Positions 1 to 8,372 of a stretch of 64,000 nucleotides of DNA are shown here, one piece after another (position 1 is the stretch's first letter; each line of letters opens with the position of its first letter). The position numbers were made by a program, and so were the translations under genes. The notes beneath the pieces are model-generated. The model saw nothing but the letters and a program-made list of their open reading frames with translations, was not told the origin of the DNA and ran no database searches. The stretch is taken from positions 3,381 to 67,380 of the forward strand of contig SFHK01000005.1 of the NCBI GenBank assembly GCA_004556395.1, in the 5' to 3' direction. This stretch comes from Clostridiales bacterium. GTDB lineage: Bacteria; Bacillota; Clostridia; Christensenellales; Aristaeellaceae.

Positions 1-131
1 TCCTCCGCGCATTTCGCGCATTCATCCGCATGCGCTTCCATCTGACGCATCTCTTCCGCGGTAAGCGCGCCGTCCAGATACGCATCCAGCTGACCCATGA
101 ACCTCTCGCAGCTCATTTTCTGTTCCATCAT
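1..131 (-). CDS. Anti-sigma factor, zinc-finger (zf-HC2) N-terminus, partial
   Basis: This is the first 43 codons of a gene that runs off the left edge. The visible protein begins MEQKMSCERF and contains a zf-HC2 type motif, a His followed by CAKC (H-x3-C-x2-C) at about residues 32-39, typical of the cytoplasmic N-terminus of ECF anti-sigma factors. A strong ribosome site (AAGGAGGTG) ends about 9 bases before the first of two adjacent ATG codons (131 or 128). It lies 27 bases downstream of the ECF sigma gene on the same strand, which is the usual sigma/anti-sigma order. It presumably holds the sigma factor inactive until an envelope signal arrives; the membrane and sensor parts are outside the window. 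Confidence 0.8.
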   Translation of the reverse strand, partial: MMEQKMSCERFMGQLDAYLDGALTAEEMRQMEAHADECAKCAE

Positions 132-158
132 TGGCCTCGCACCTCCTTTCTCGTATAG

Positions 159-737
159 TTAGACGCGCCTGCGGCCAAATAGTTCCGCCTGTGCGGATAA
201 AACATTTCGAAGTTTTTCGCGCCCGCGGCTGATTCGGCTTTTCACCGTGCCGACGTTCGCTTCCAATATTTCGGCGATTTCCTCATAGCTGTAGCCCTGC
301 ACGTCGCGCAGCACGACGGCGGAGCGCATGTCCTCCGGCAAAAGCTGAATGGCTCTGGAAAGCGCGCGGCGCATCTCGGCGTTGTCCGCGTGCTTTTCCG
401 GCGAAGCGTCCTCATCCGCGGGCGACCAGCCGATGTCCAGCAGCGCGTCCAGCGACTGCGCCTGCCGCACCTTCTTGCGCCGCAGGTTATCCAGACAGGT
501 ATTCATCGTGATTCGATACGCCCACGTAGCAAAGGAAGACTGACCCTTGAAGCTGCCAAGGGCCTTATATATGCGCAGCATCGCGTCCTGCAGGCTGTCC
601 TGCGCGTCCTCGCGATTGCCGCACATGCGCAGCGCGACCGCGTACATGCGCGCCTCGTGCTTTCCCATCAGTTGTTCAAAGGCATAGGCATCGCCGCCGA
701 TGGCGCTTTCCACCAGCCGTTCTTCATCCGTCTGCAC
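159..737 (-). CDS. ECF-type RNA polymerase sigma factor
   Basis: A 192-residue sigma-70 family protein of the extracytoplasmic function group. Region 2 spans about residues 20-88 (FATWAYRITMNTCLDNLRR is the region 2.3/2.4 signature) and region 4 about 130-178 (YSYEEIAEILEANVGTVKSR is the helix-turn-helix). The longer open frame reaches 857, but a GTG at 735-737 has the best ribosome site (GGGAGGG, 7 bases upstream), gives a normal ECF length and sits 31 bases below a good sigma-A promoter start, so I chose it. It is followed by the zf-HC2 anti-sigma gene and probably cotranscribed with it. The regulon cannot be read from this window. Confidence 0.92.
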   Translation of the reverse strand: MQTDEERLVESAIGGDAYAFEQLMGKHEARMYAVALRMCGNREDAQDSLQDAMLRIYKALGSFKGQSSFATWAYRITMNTCLDNLRRKKVRQAQSLDALLDIGWSPADEDASPEKHADNAEMRRALSRAIQLLPEDMRSAVVLRDVQGYSYEEIAEILEANVGTVKSRISRGREKLRNVLSAQAELFGRRRV

Positions 738-774
738 CCGTTTTCCCTCCCGTCTCATTGGCATGCCCTCTGGT

Positions 775-803
775 ATTATACACGCCATTTGTTTTTTTGC
801 CAA
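775..803 (-). promoter_or_regulatory. Sigma-A promoter of the ECF sigma operon
   Basis: On the minus strand TTGGCA (798-803) is followed after exactly 17 bases by TATAAT (775-780). Transcription should start near 768, giving a 31-base leader to the GTG start of the sigma gene. This supports the short start codon choice, because the longer candidate starts lie upstream of or at the transcription start. Confidence 0.75.
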
Positions 804-807
804 GGGG

Positions 808-836
808 TTGATTTTTTTTCGAACGTATAGTATAAT
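808..836 (+). promoter_or_regulatory. Sigma-A promoter of tRNA-Leu
   Basis: TTGATT (808-813), a 17-base spacer containing a run of T, then TATAAT (831-836). The predicted start near 843 is about 15 bases before the mature tRNA. It is divergent from the ECF sigma promoter, and the two -35 boxes are only 4 bases apart. Confidence 0.75.
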
Positions 837-857
837 ACAAAGGTCGTTCATCGGCAA

Positions 858-942
858 GCCGGTGTGTTGGAATTGGCAGACGAGGCGGACTCAAAATCCG
901 TTGGGCTAATCACCCGTGCGGGTTCGACCCCCGCCACCGGCA
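858..942 (+). tRNA. tRNA-Leu (anticodon CAA)
   Basis: Acceptor arm GCCGGTG pairs with CACCGGC, and the D-loop and long variable arm fit a class II tRNA of 85 bases. The anticodon loop is CTCAAAA, giving anticodon CAA, which reads UUG leucine codons. The T-arm GCGGGTTCGACCCCCGC is canonical. The CCA end is not encoded; TAG follows the discriminator A. Confidence 0.95.
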
Positions 943-947
943 TAGTA

Positions 948-984
948 AGAGGTTCTCACGAAAATCGATGAGCGCCTCTTTTTT
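948..984 (+). terminator. Rho-independent terminator after tRNA-Leu
   Basis: An imperfect hairpin pairs AGAGG..CTCA with TGAG..CCTCT around an A-rich loop and runs into a stretch of T. It ends 12 bases before the acyltransferase start, so expression of that gene may depend on readthrough or on a weak promoter I could not identify. Confidence 0.7.
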
Positions 985-995
985 GTTGGAGGCCT

Positions 996-2243
996 ATGAA
1001 AACACGCGTTAACTGGGATTCCCTTCTGCTTCGTCCGGCTTCGGAACGCTATGTGCCCGTGGCCGACGGCCTTCGCGCGCTGTGCGTGGGTGTCGTCATG
1101 TGGTTCCACATCTGGCAGCAGTCGTGGCTCAACCCTTCCATTCTCGGTGAGGATTTCAACTGGCTGGTGCGCAGCGGCTATATGCTGGTGGAGCCGCTTC
1201 TGACGCTGAGCGGCTTTCTGCTCTTCCTCCCGTGGGCGCGCGCCGCGGTTTCCGGCGCACCGTCGCCGTCCGCGCGCGCGTTCTATAAAAAGCGCGCCGT
1301 GCGCATCCTGCCCAGCTACCTGCTGTGCGTGTTTGTGATGCTGTTCTGCGTGGCGCTGCCCCAGCATCAATACGCTTCCTCCGCCGAAATGTGGAAGGAT
1401 CTTCTGACCCACCTCACGTTTACAAACGTATTCTTTCCCGCCGCCTACACCTATACCCATCTGAACGTGGTTCTGTGGACGGTGACGATCGAGGTGCAGT
1501 TTTACCTGCTCTTCCCGCTGCTGGCGCGCGCGTTCCGCAAATATCCCCTGCTCACCTACGCCGCCATGACCGCCGCCGCGCTGGCCTTCCGCTTCGGCTA
1601 CGCGGCAAGGCTTTCGGATACCACGCACGTGCTCAATCAGCTGCCCGCCATGCTGGACGTGTTCGCGAACGGCATGCTTGCGGCCTACGCCTATCAGGCC
1701 GCCGCGCGTTCCTTCAAGCCCAATCGCGCCGCGTCGGCGCTTCTGACGCTCGTGTCCGTCGCCTGTATCTATGGCGTCTGCCAGCTGATCCGCGCGCAGA
1801 CCCTCGCGGGCTCCGGCGACTACACCGCCCTGCGCCTTGGCCAGATGCAGCGGCGATACGCGGTTTCGTTCCTCACGTCGATCTTCCTCGTTTCCGCGTC
1901 CCACGCGCTCCGGCCGTTCCAGTTTCTGTTTGGGAACCGCGTGATGCGCTTCCTGTCCTCCGTCAGCTTTCAGGCGTACATCTGGCACCATCCGCTGGCT
2001 TTGCAGCTGAAATATTGGCGCTTTCCCGCCTATTCCGCGCCCAGCAACCCGCAGTTCTATTCCGAAACCGTCTGGCAGCGGCACTATACGCTCGTCTGCT
2101 TCCTTGGCGCGCTGCTGCTGGCCACGCTCGTTACCTACCTGTTTGAAAAGCCCCTTGCGCGCCTGTTCCTTCGCGGAGAAAAAAAGCGCACCGGCGACGT
2201 CAGTTGTCAGCCGGTGCATCCGCAGACGGAAGACGAAGCGTAA
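996..2243 (+). CDS. Membrane acyltransferase, acyltransferase-3 (OafA/YrhL) family
   Basis: A 415-residue polytopic membrane protein. The N-terminus carries the family signature: VADGLRALCVGVVMWFH (residues about 22-38, the conserved Arg-Ala and catalytic-type His) and FYKKRAVRILPSYLL (about 91-105, R-x-x-R-I-x-P). About ten hydrophobic segments follow. Family members transfer acyl groups to surface sugars, peptidoglycan or polymers at the membrane; the substrate here is unknown. GGAGG lies only 3 bases before the ATG, which is tight. The 3' end overlaps the convergent histidine kinase gene by 44 bases. Confidence 0.88.
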   Translation: MKTRVNWDSLLLRPASERYVPVADGLRALCVGVVMWFHIWQQSWLNPSILGEDFNWLVRSGYMLVEPLLTLSGFLLFLPWARAAVSGAPSPSARAFYKKRAVRILPSYLLCVFVMLFCVALPQHQYASSAEMWKDLLTHLTFTNVFFPAAYTYTHLNVVLWTVTIEVQFYLLFPLLARAFRKYPLLTYAAMTAAALAFRFGYAARLSDTTHVLNQLPAMLDVFANGMLAAYAYQAAARSFKPNRAASALLTLVSVACIYGVCQLIRAQTLAGSGDYTALRLGQMQRRYAVSFLTSIFLVSASHALRPFQFLFGNRVMRFLSSVSFQAYIWHHPLALQLKYWRFPAYSAPSNPQFYSETVWQRHYTLVCFLGALLLATLVTYLFEKPLARLFLRGEKKRTGDVSCQPVHPQTEDEA

Positions 2244-4020
2244 AGGCAGAACCTTTCCCGACCTCCGACTGTACGCCGATCGTGCCGCCCATCAGCTCCA
2301 CGACCTTTTTGGCAATGGCCAGTCCCAGTCCCGTGCCCTTGGTGCGCATGCGCGATTTATCCGCCTTGTAGAACCGCTCCCAAATGTACGGCAGATCCTT
2401 CGGCTCGATTCCCGCGCCGTCATCGTGCACGGAAAGCTCCACAAACCGCCCGTCCTTCTTCGCTCGAACCGCGATGTGCCCGCCGGTCGGCGTAAAGCTC
2501 AGCGCGTTGTCCAGCAGAATGATCAGCACCTGTATGATGCGCTCTTCGTTGCCCATGCATACCGCGCCCTCATCCGCGTCCACCGTCAGCTCGATGCCCG
2601 CGTCCTCGGCCAGTCTGGCCACGGATTCGACCGCGCGTTCCAGCACCGGCTCCACGCAAATCGCCTCCAGCTCCATCTGTGCTCGGCCGTCCTGCAGACG
2701 CGAAAGATCGAGCATCTCCCCGATCAGCTTTTCAAGCCTTCGCGTTTCGCGGTAGATCACCTGATAGCAGTCGTTCTTTTCTTCCTCCGTTTCCAGAACG
2801 CCGTCCATCAGCGGCTCCACCATGCCGCGAATGCCGGTGAGCGGCGTTCGCAGCTCGTGCGATACGTTCGCGATATATTCCCGCCGCAGCTGTTCCAGCC
2901 GCGTTTCCTCCGAAACGTCGCGCAGCAGGCATACCGCGCCGATGCACGCGCCCTCCGCGCCCGGAATCGGCGAAGCAATGGCGGCAATGGCGCGGCCGGA
3001 GTCGCTCGTCCACACGGCGCTTTCCTTTTCGCCGGAATCCATGCACACCGCCAGCATCGAAAGAACATGCCGCTGCTGCTCCTGCGCGCGGGTGTGATCT
3101 GCCTCCCAGCGATCGATTTCCAGCATTTCCAGCGCCGGCGCGTTCACATGGAACACCTGCCCGTCCCGCTCCACGGCAACAATGCCCTCGGCGATGGACT
3201 CAAACAGCTGTTCCAGCTTGCTCTTTTCGTTTTGCAGGTTTTCGATAACGTCCTTCAGCCGGTCGGCCAGCACATTGAGCGTTCCCGCCAGCTGCCCAAT
3301 CTCGTCTGCCTGTGCCACGGGCGCGTGACGCGAATAATCGCCCGCGGCCATTGCACGCGCGACGTCGTTCATGAGACACAGCGGCCGCGTGATGCTGCGC
3401 GAGAACACCGAAGTGAACGCCACGGCGACCACCATCGCGCAGGCCGCGGCCACGATCAGATAGGTGGCGATTCGCATCCACACCACGTCCACGTCCGCGA
3501 CGGTGCGGAACAGCATCATCGCGCCTATGATCTCGCCCTGCGCGTCCTTCAGCGGCACGCCGGCGTACACGATCTTCGCCGTCAGGAACTCAACCGCTTC
3601 CACCCCGCATACCGTGCCGCCCGCAAAAATGCCGTCAAAGATGCGGCGATCCATGTTGGATACGATTTCCGTATACGCCAGCCCCGCCGCGTCCTCCTCG
3701 TCCGGCGTTTTCCTTGAGGTCGGGCTCGGCGGCGACTGCGTGGCGATATAGTCCGGGTTGACGAACACGACCTTCGCGTCCACCAGCGACTGATACCGCC
3801 TGAGCTGCTTCCACTCAAGGCCGTTTTTCTGGGTAATCGCGATATATTGCGCCTTCTCAACCAGCTCCGTTTCGTTGGTCTGGATGATATAGTTGCGCAC
3901 CAGACGATACGTCATAAACGCCGTCATGGACAGCACGACCGCGATAATCAGCATATAGCCGGTCAGCATCTTGGGATAGATTCCCACGCCTGACCGGCCT
4001 TCCGTTTTCAGCTTCAGCAT
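2200..4020 (-). CDS. Sensor histidine kinase (HAMP-PAS-HisKA-HATPase)
   Basis: A 606-residue membrane sensor kinase. A transmembrane helix at about 18-41 and another at 182-205 flank a sensor domain of about 140 residues outside the cell. HAMP (206-260) and PAS (265-370) domains follow. The phosphorylation site is His388 in VSHELRTP, and the ATPase domain contains N, G1 (HDDGAGIEP) and G2 (GTGLGLAIAKK) boxes. The layout matches the PhoR/ResE/WalK type. It starts directly after the stop of the response regulator gene, so the two are translated together and should be cognate partners. The signal is unknown. Confidence 0.93.
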   Translation of the reverse strand: MLKLKTEGRSGVGIYPKMLTGYMLIIAVVLSMTAFMTYRLVRNYIIQTNETELVEKAQYIAITQKNGLEWKQLRRYQSLVDAKVVFVNPDYIATQSPPSPTSRKTPDEEDAAGLAYTEIVSNMDRRIFDGIFAGGTVCGVEAVEFLTAKIVYAGVPLKDAQGEIIGAMMLFRTVADVDVVWMRIATYLIVAAACAMVVAVAFTSVFSRSITRPLCLMNDVARAMAAGDYSRHAPVAQADEIGQLAGTLNVLADRLKDVIENLQNEKSKLEQLFESIAEGIVAVERDGQVFHVNAPALEMLEIDRWEADHTRAQEQQRHVLSMLAVCMDSGEKESAVWTSDSGRAIAAIASPIPGAEGACIGAVCLLRDVSEETRLEQLRREYIANVSHELRTPLTGIRGMVEPLMDGVLETEEEKNDCYQVIYRETRRLEKLIGEMLDLSRLQDGRAQMELEAICVEPVLERAVESVARLAEDAGIELTVDADEGAVCMGNEERIIQVLIILLDNALSFTPTGGHIAVRAKKDGRFVELSVHDDGAGIEPKDLPYIWERFYKADKSRMRTKGTGLGLAIAKKVVELMGGTIGVQSEVGKGSAFTLRLPSADAPADN

Positions 4021-4725
4021 TTATTCTCCGATCTCAAAGCGATAGCCGACGCCCCACACCGTCTTGATGTCCCACCGGTTCTCCGGCAGGCACAGCTTCG
4101 CGCGCATGCGCTTGATGTGGCTGTCGACGGCGCGCGTGTCGCCCAGAAAATCATAGCCCCAGATGCTCTGCAAAAGATGCTCGCGGCTGAACACCTTTCC
4201 AGGATTGCTGGCCAGCGTGTACAGAATCTCGATTTCCTTGGGCGTGCACGGCACCGGCTGGTCGTTCAGCTTCACGATGAACGCGCTCATGTCGATTTCC
4301 AGATTCTCAATGCGCACAATCGTGCCCTTGCTCTCGTCCTTGATCTCATGAAGACGGCGGAGAACCGCCTTCACCCGCGCAAGCACCTCGCGCGGGCTGA
4401 AGGGCTTGGTGATATAATCGTCCGCGCCGAGCTCCAAGCCCAGCAGCTTGTCGAATTCCTCGCCCTTGGCGGAAAGCATGATCACGGGAATGTTCGCTTC
4501 CCTGCGAATCTCCCGGCACACCGCAAGCCCGTCCTTTCTGGGCATCATGATGTCCAGAATGATCATGTCCGGCTTGAGCGAGCGCGCCTTCTCCACCGCG
4601 TCCTCTCCGTCATAGGATGAAAAAATCTCATAGCCCTCCCGGCGGAAATACGGGCTGAGCGACTGATGCACGTTCGGATCGTCATCCGCGATCAACACGC
4701 GGTAATTTGTCTTATATCCTTCCAT
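4021..4725 (-). CDS. OmpR/PhoB-family response regulator
   Basis: A 234-residue regulator with a receiver domain (about 1-120; acidic pair ADDDP, phosphoacceptor in IILDIMMPRKDG, conserved Thr/Ser and Lys in KPFSPRE) and a winged-helix DNA-binding domain (about 135-232; LTASNPG-like hinge, VDSHIKRMRAKL recognition helix, GVGYRF end). I start at the second ATG of an ATGGAAATG pair because GGAGGG lies 6 bases upstream of it and touches the first. The kinase gene follows without a gap. It is a transcription factor controlled by phosphorylation from that kinase. Confidence 0.94.
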   Translation of the reverse strand: MEGYKTNYRVLIADDDPNVHQSLSPYFRREGYEIFSSYDGEDAVEKARSLKPDMIILDIMMPRKDGLAVCREIRREANIPVIMLSAKGEEFDKLLGLELGADDYITKPFSPREVLARVKAVLRRLHEIKDESKGTIVRIENLEIDMSAFIVKLNDQPVPCTPKEIEILYTLASNPGKVFSREHLLQSIWGYDFLGDTRAVDSHIKRMRAKLCLPENRWDIKTVWGVGYRFEIGE

Positions 4726-4825
4726 TTCCATCCCTCCATGATCGCATGATACCGAAAAAATGTGGCAGTTTCGTGTCATGGCTCATAAGAATTCTGAGGA
4801 CGGTTTTGAAAAATCCTGAACCGCA

Positions 4826-6352
4826 TCAATCTTCCCTGTCAAACAGCGGCTTATTCGCCGGATACAGCATGCAATACCGCTCGTATCCGCGCCGGTAGGC
4901 CTCGCGCGCGGCAGGATCGGGCGTATAGAAGCGCTCGTCCTCGTGCAGCACGCCGATGGCTTCCTTCAGATCCTTCCAGATACCCGCGCCGACGCCTGCG
5001 ACCAGCACCGCGCCATACGCACCGCCTTCCTTCGCGGCGGACATCGTGTATACCGGCAGCTCGAAAATATCCGCGGCCATCTGCTTCCAGACCTCGCTGG
5101 AAGCACCGCCGCCGGACAGGTAGACCTTCTGCGGCGCGATTTCCGCGCTCATCAGCTCGACCACCTGCTTCAGCGAATACGTGACGCCCTCCATGACCGC
5201 GCGCGCCATATCCGCGCGGGTCGTGCCCAGTGAAAGACCATAGAAGATGCCGCGCGCATTCGGGTCGGGATACGGACAGCGCTCGCCCGTCAGATACGGC
5301 GCGAACAGCACGCCGTTTGCGCCCGCGGGCACATTCTTCACGCGCTCGTCGATGTAGGCGTAGGTGTTTTTGCCCTCCCGCGCCGCGTCGGCCGCGTCCT
5401 CGCCCGCCAGCGTTTTCACAAACCAGCTGAACGCGCCGCCCGCCGTCAGCGTGCAGCCGAAGGCATGCCACAGGCCGGGCTCGTTGTTGCAGAACATCTG
5501 AAGGTTTCCCTCAGGGTTCGCATGGAAGCCGCTCATGCCCATCGAAACATTGCCGCTGGTTCCGATGACCACGCCCAGCACGCCGGGCTCCACCAGCCCC
5601 GTGCCCGTGGTCTGAATCACCGCGTCGCCGCCGCCCGCGTACACGTTCAGTCCCTCGGGCAGTCCCGTTTCCGCGGCAGCCTCCGCCGTTACGCAGCCCG
5701 CGAGCGCGGTCGATTCCACCGCTTTCGGGAAAATCGCCTTGTCCAGCCCGGCGAGCGCAATCAGTCCGTCGGCCCACACGCGGTTCTTCGTGTCAAAGAA
5801 GCCGGTGCCGGACGCTTCGGACACGTCGGTCAGCACCCGCCCCGTCAGCCGGAAGCGGATGTAATCCTTCGGGCAGCAGAAAATCTTCATCCGCGCGAAA
5901 TTCTCCGGCTCCTCGTCGCGCAGCCAGAGAAGCTTGCCGCCGGTATAGCCGGTGAGCATGCGGTTATTCGTGTAGCGCAAAAGTCCTTCCACGCCGCCCG
6001 CGCGCCCGGTAATCCAGTCGCACTGCTTCTGCGTACGCTGGTCGCACCACAGAATCGCGGGACGAATCACGCGCATTTCAGCATCCAGCGCCACAAGACC
6101 GTGCATCTGGCCGGAGAACGACACGCCGCAAATGTCCTTCGCGTCCGCGCCCGCCTTCGCCAGCACGGCTCGAATGCCGTCCGCCGCACCGCGCCACCAG
6201 TCCTCCGGGTTCTGCTCCGCCCAGCCGGGACGGGGCGTGGAAAGCGGATACTCCCGTGTCGCCGAGGCGATCACCCGCCCCGTCTCGTCGGCAAGCAGGC
6301 ACTTCGCGCCGGACGTTCCAATGTCAAGACCGATCAGCATCCTCCTGGTCAT
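4826..6352 (-). CDS. xylB: Xylulokinase, FGGY carbohydrate kinase
   Basis: A 508-residue FGGY-family sugar kinase. The N-terminal ATPase-fold motif GLDIGTSGAKCLL, the substrate-region SFSGQMHGLVALD and the C-terminal YLSGGGASSEVWKQ motif fit xylulokinase, which phosphorylates D-xylulose with ATP. The ATG at 6352 has AGGAGG 7 bases upstream, inside the 3' end of plsY (29-base overlap), so it is translationally coupled to a phospholipid gene rather than to sugar genes. No xylose isomerase is nearby. Other FGGY substrates (for example L-ribulose or erythritol) remain possible. Confidence 0.85.
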   Translation of the reverse strand: MTRRMLIGLDIGTSGAKCLLADETGRVIASATREYPLSTPRPGWAEQNPEDWWRGAADGIRAVLAKAGADAKDICGVSFSGQMHGLVALDAEMRVIRPAILWCDQRTQKQCDWITGRAGGVEGLLRYTNNRMLTGYTGGKLLWLRDEEPENFARMKIFCCPKDYIRFRLTGRVLTDVSEASGTGFFDTKNRVWADGLIALAGLDKAIFPKAVESTALAGCVTAEAAAETGLPEGLNVYAGGGDAVIQTTGTGLVEPGVLGVVIGTSGNVSMGMSGFHANPEGNLQMFCNNEPGLWHAFGCTLTAGGAFSWFVKTLAGEDAADAAREGKNTYAYIDERVKNVPAGANGVLFAPYLTGERCPYPDPNARGIFYGLSLGTTRADMARAVMEGVTYSLKQVVELMSAEIAPQKVYLSGGGASSEVWKQMAADIFELPVYTMSAAKEGGAYGAVLVAGVGAGIWKDLKEAIGVLHEDERFYTPDPAAREAYRRGYERYCMLYPANKPLFDRED

Positions 6353-7004
6353 GTTTCTTCCTCCTGTTTCTGAGCGCCTTCGTCATTTTTCGGGAAACCT
6401 GCGTGATTTTTCTGGAGTCGAGCCGGTTTTCGTTGCCCTCGGCCAGCCGCTTCATATTCGCGCGGTGCGAAAACAGCGCAAGCGCGCAGGTAACGATCGC
6501 CGCGCCGGTCGCGACCCAGCTCTTGTGGAATACGAACACGAGCCCGACATACGCGCACGCCGAAAGAATCGACGCAAGCGACATATAGCCGGAAATCAGC
6601 AGCACAACCACCTGAATGCCCAGCAGCACCAGTGCGATGCGCCAGTCGACCACCAGAATATAGCCGAACGAGGTGCTCATGCCCTTGCCGCCGCGGAAGC
6701 GGAACAGCGCCGGCCAGTTGTGCCCGAGAATCGCGCAGATGCCGCCGATATGCATGCCCAGCTCGCCGCCGATCCACCGGCCGATCAGCGCGCCGAGCAC
6801 GCCCTTGAGCGCGTCCCCGGCAAAGGTCAGAAAGCTCGGCACCCAGCCCAGCGTGCGCATGACGTTGGTCATGCCGGCGTTGCCGCTGCCGTAGTTGCGA
6901 ATGTCAATTCTGCCATACAGCTTCGAAACGATTACGCCCGTTGAAACACAGCCCAGCGCATAGCCGATCACCGCGCAAAGCGCGTAAAGCAGCACCTGCT
7001 TCAT
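6324..7004 (-). CDS. plsY: Acyl-phosphate:glycerol-3-phosphate acyltransferase PlsY
   Basis: A 226-residue membrane enzyme that moves an acyl group from acyl-phosphate to glycerol 3-phosphate, the first step of phospholipid synthesis. The three conserved loops are visible: DIRNYGSGNAGMTNVMRTLG, GDALKGVLG and GHNWPALFRFRGGKGMSTSFG. There are about five transmembrane helices. A basic tail of about 35 residues after the last helix is longer than usual. It begins directly after the stop codon of der; the pair is a common neighbourhood in Clostridia. Confidence 0.95.
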   Translation of the reverse strand: MKQVLLYALCAVIGYALGCVSTGVIVSKLYGRIDIRNYGSGNAGMTNVMRTLGWVPSFLTFAGDALKGVLGALIGRWIGGELGMHIGGICAILGHNWPALFRFRGGKGMSTSFGYILVVDWRIALVLLGIQVVVLLISGYMSLASILSACAYVGLVFVFHKSWVATGAAIVTCALALFSHRANMKRLAEGNENRLDSRKITQVSRKMTKALRNRRKKHDQEDADRS

Positions 7005-8333
7005 TTATTCCTCCTTCTGTTCCCGCTCACGCAGAACAAAACGAATCGGCGTTCCATCGAACCCGAAGGCCTTGCGGAACTGGTTTTCCAGATACCGTTC
7101 ATACGAGAAGTGCAAAAGCTCCTTGTCGTTGACGAACAGAACGAACGTGGGCGGCTTGGTAGCCTGCTGCGTGCCGTAATAGATGCGCAGCCTGCGGCCC
7201 GATGTGGCCGGCGGCTGAAGCGCCGTCTGCGCGTCAGTCAGGATGTCGTTCAGAAGGCCGGTCGTCACGCGCCGCGAAGCCTGCTCGTTCACACTGCGAA
7301 CCGTGTCCAGCACCTTGTTCACGCGCTGGCCGGTCTTTGCGGAAATGAAGATCACCGGCGCGTACGCCATGAAGCGCAGCTTCTCGCGCACTTCCTTCAC
7401 GTACTTTTCGAGCGTGCCGGTCTCCTTTTCCTTCGCGTCCCACTTGTTCACGACGATCACGGCCGCCTTGCCCTGCTCGTCGATGTAGCCGGCAATCTTG
7501 CTGTCCTGCTCGCTCACGCCCTCGGTCGCGTCGATCAGAAGCAGCGCGACGTCGCAGCGGTCGATGGCCGCCAGCGAACGCACGACGGAGAAGCGTTCCA
7601 GCGACTGATATTCGATGGCGCGCTTCCTGCGAATGCCCGCGGTGTCGATGATGATAAACTCGTCGTCTCCATCCTTGAAGCGGGTATCAATCGCGTCGCG
7701 CGTCGTGCCCGCGATGTCGGAGACCATCACGCGCTCCTCGCCCAGGATGCGGTTCACCAGCGACGACTTGCCCACGTTGGGCTTGCCGACGACGGCGATG
7801 GAGATGGTGTTCGTCTCTTCTTCCTCTTCGCTCTCCTCCGGAAAATGCGCGACAATCAGATCCAGCAGGTCGCCCAGATTCAGAAGGTTCACCGAGGAAA
7901 TGCCAATCGGGTCGCCGATGCCCAGCTGATAGAAGTCGTAAATGCCGTCCATCATGCGGATGTTGTCAATCTTGTTGACGACCAGTATGACCGGCTTGCC
8001 CGAGCGCCGCAGCATGTCCGCGACGGTTTCGTCGTCAGCGGTCAGTCCCTGCTTGCCGTCCACAAAAAAAAGAATCACGTCGCAGGTTTCAATGGCGATT
8101 TCCGCCTGCCTGCGCATCTGCTTCAGCAGCGGATCGTCGCTCATCGGATCGATGCCGCCGGTATCGATCAGCGTAAACTTGTGGTTCAGCCACTCACAGT
8201 CGGCGTACACGCGGTCGCGCGTTACGCCGGGGGTATCCTCTACGATGGCGATGCGCTTGCCCGACATCTTATTAAAGAACGTACTCTTGCCCACGTTGGG
8301 GCGGCCAACAATTGCGACCAACGGTCGTGCCAT
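7005..8333 (-). CDS. der: Ribosome-biogenesis GTPase Der (EngA)
   Basis: A 442-residue essential GTPase with two tandem G domains. The first has GRPNVGKSTFFNK, DTGG and NKID; the second has GKPNVGKSSLVNR, DTAGIRRK and NKWD. A KH-like domain ends the protein (IYYGTQQATKPPTFVLF). It acts in 50S ribosomal subunit maturation. The second Met of MNMARP is preferred because AGGAGG lies 8 bases upstream of it and only 2 bases from the first. Confidence 0.97.
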   Translation of the reverse strand: MARPLVAIVGRPNVGKSTFFNKMSGKRIAIVEDTPGVTRDRVYADCEWLNHKFTLIDTGGIDPMSDDPLLKQMRRQAEIAIETCDVILFFVDGKQGLTADDETVADMLRRSGKPVILVVNKIDNIRMMDGIYDFYQLGIGDPIGISSVNLLNLGDLLDLIVAHFPEESEEEEETNTISIAVVGKPNVGKSSLVNRILGEERVMVSDIAGTTRDAIDTRFKDGDDEFIIIDTAGIRRKRAIEYQSLERFSVVRSLAAIDRCDVALLLIDATEGVSEQDSKIAGYIDEQGKAAVIVVNKWDAKEKETGTLEKYVKEVREKLRFMAYAPVIFISAKTGQRVNKVLDTVRSVNEQASRRVTTGLLNDILTDAQTALQPPATSGRRLRIYYGTQQATKPPTFVLFVNDKELLHFSYERYLENQFRKAFGFDGTPIRFVLREREQKEE

Positions 8334-8372
8334 ATTCATATCCTCCTGAAGCCGCCCGCGGGCGGCACATAT

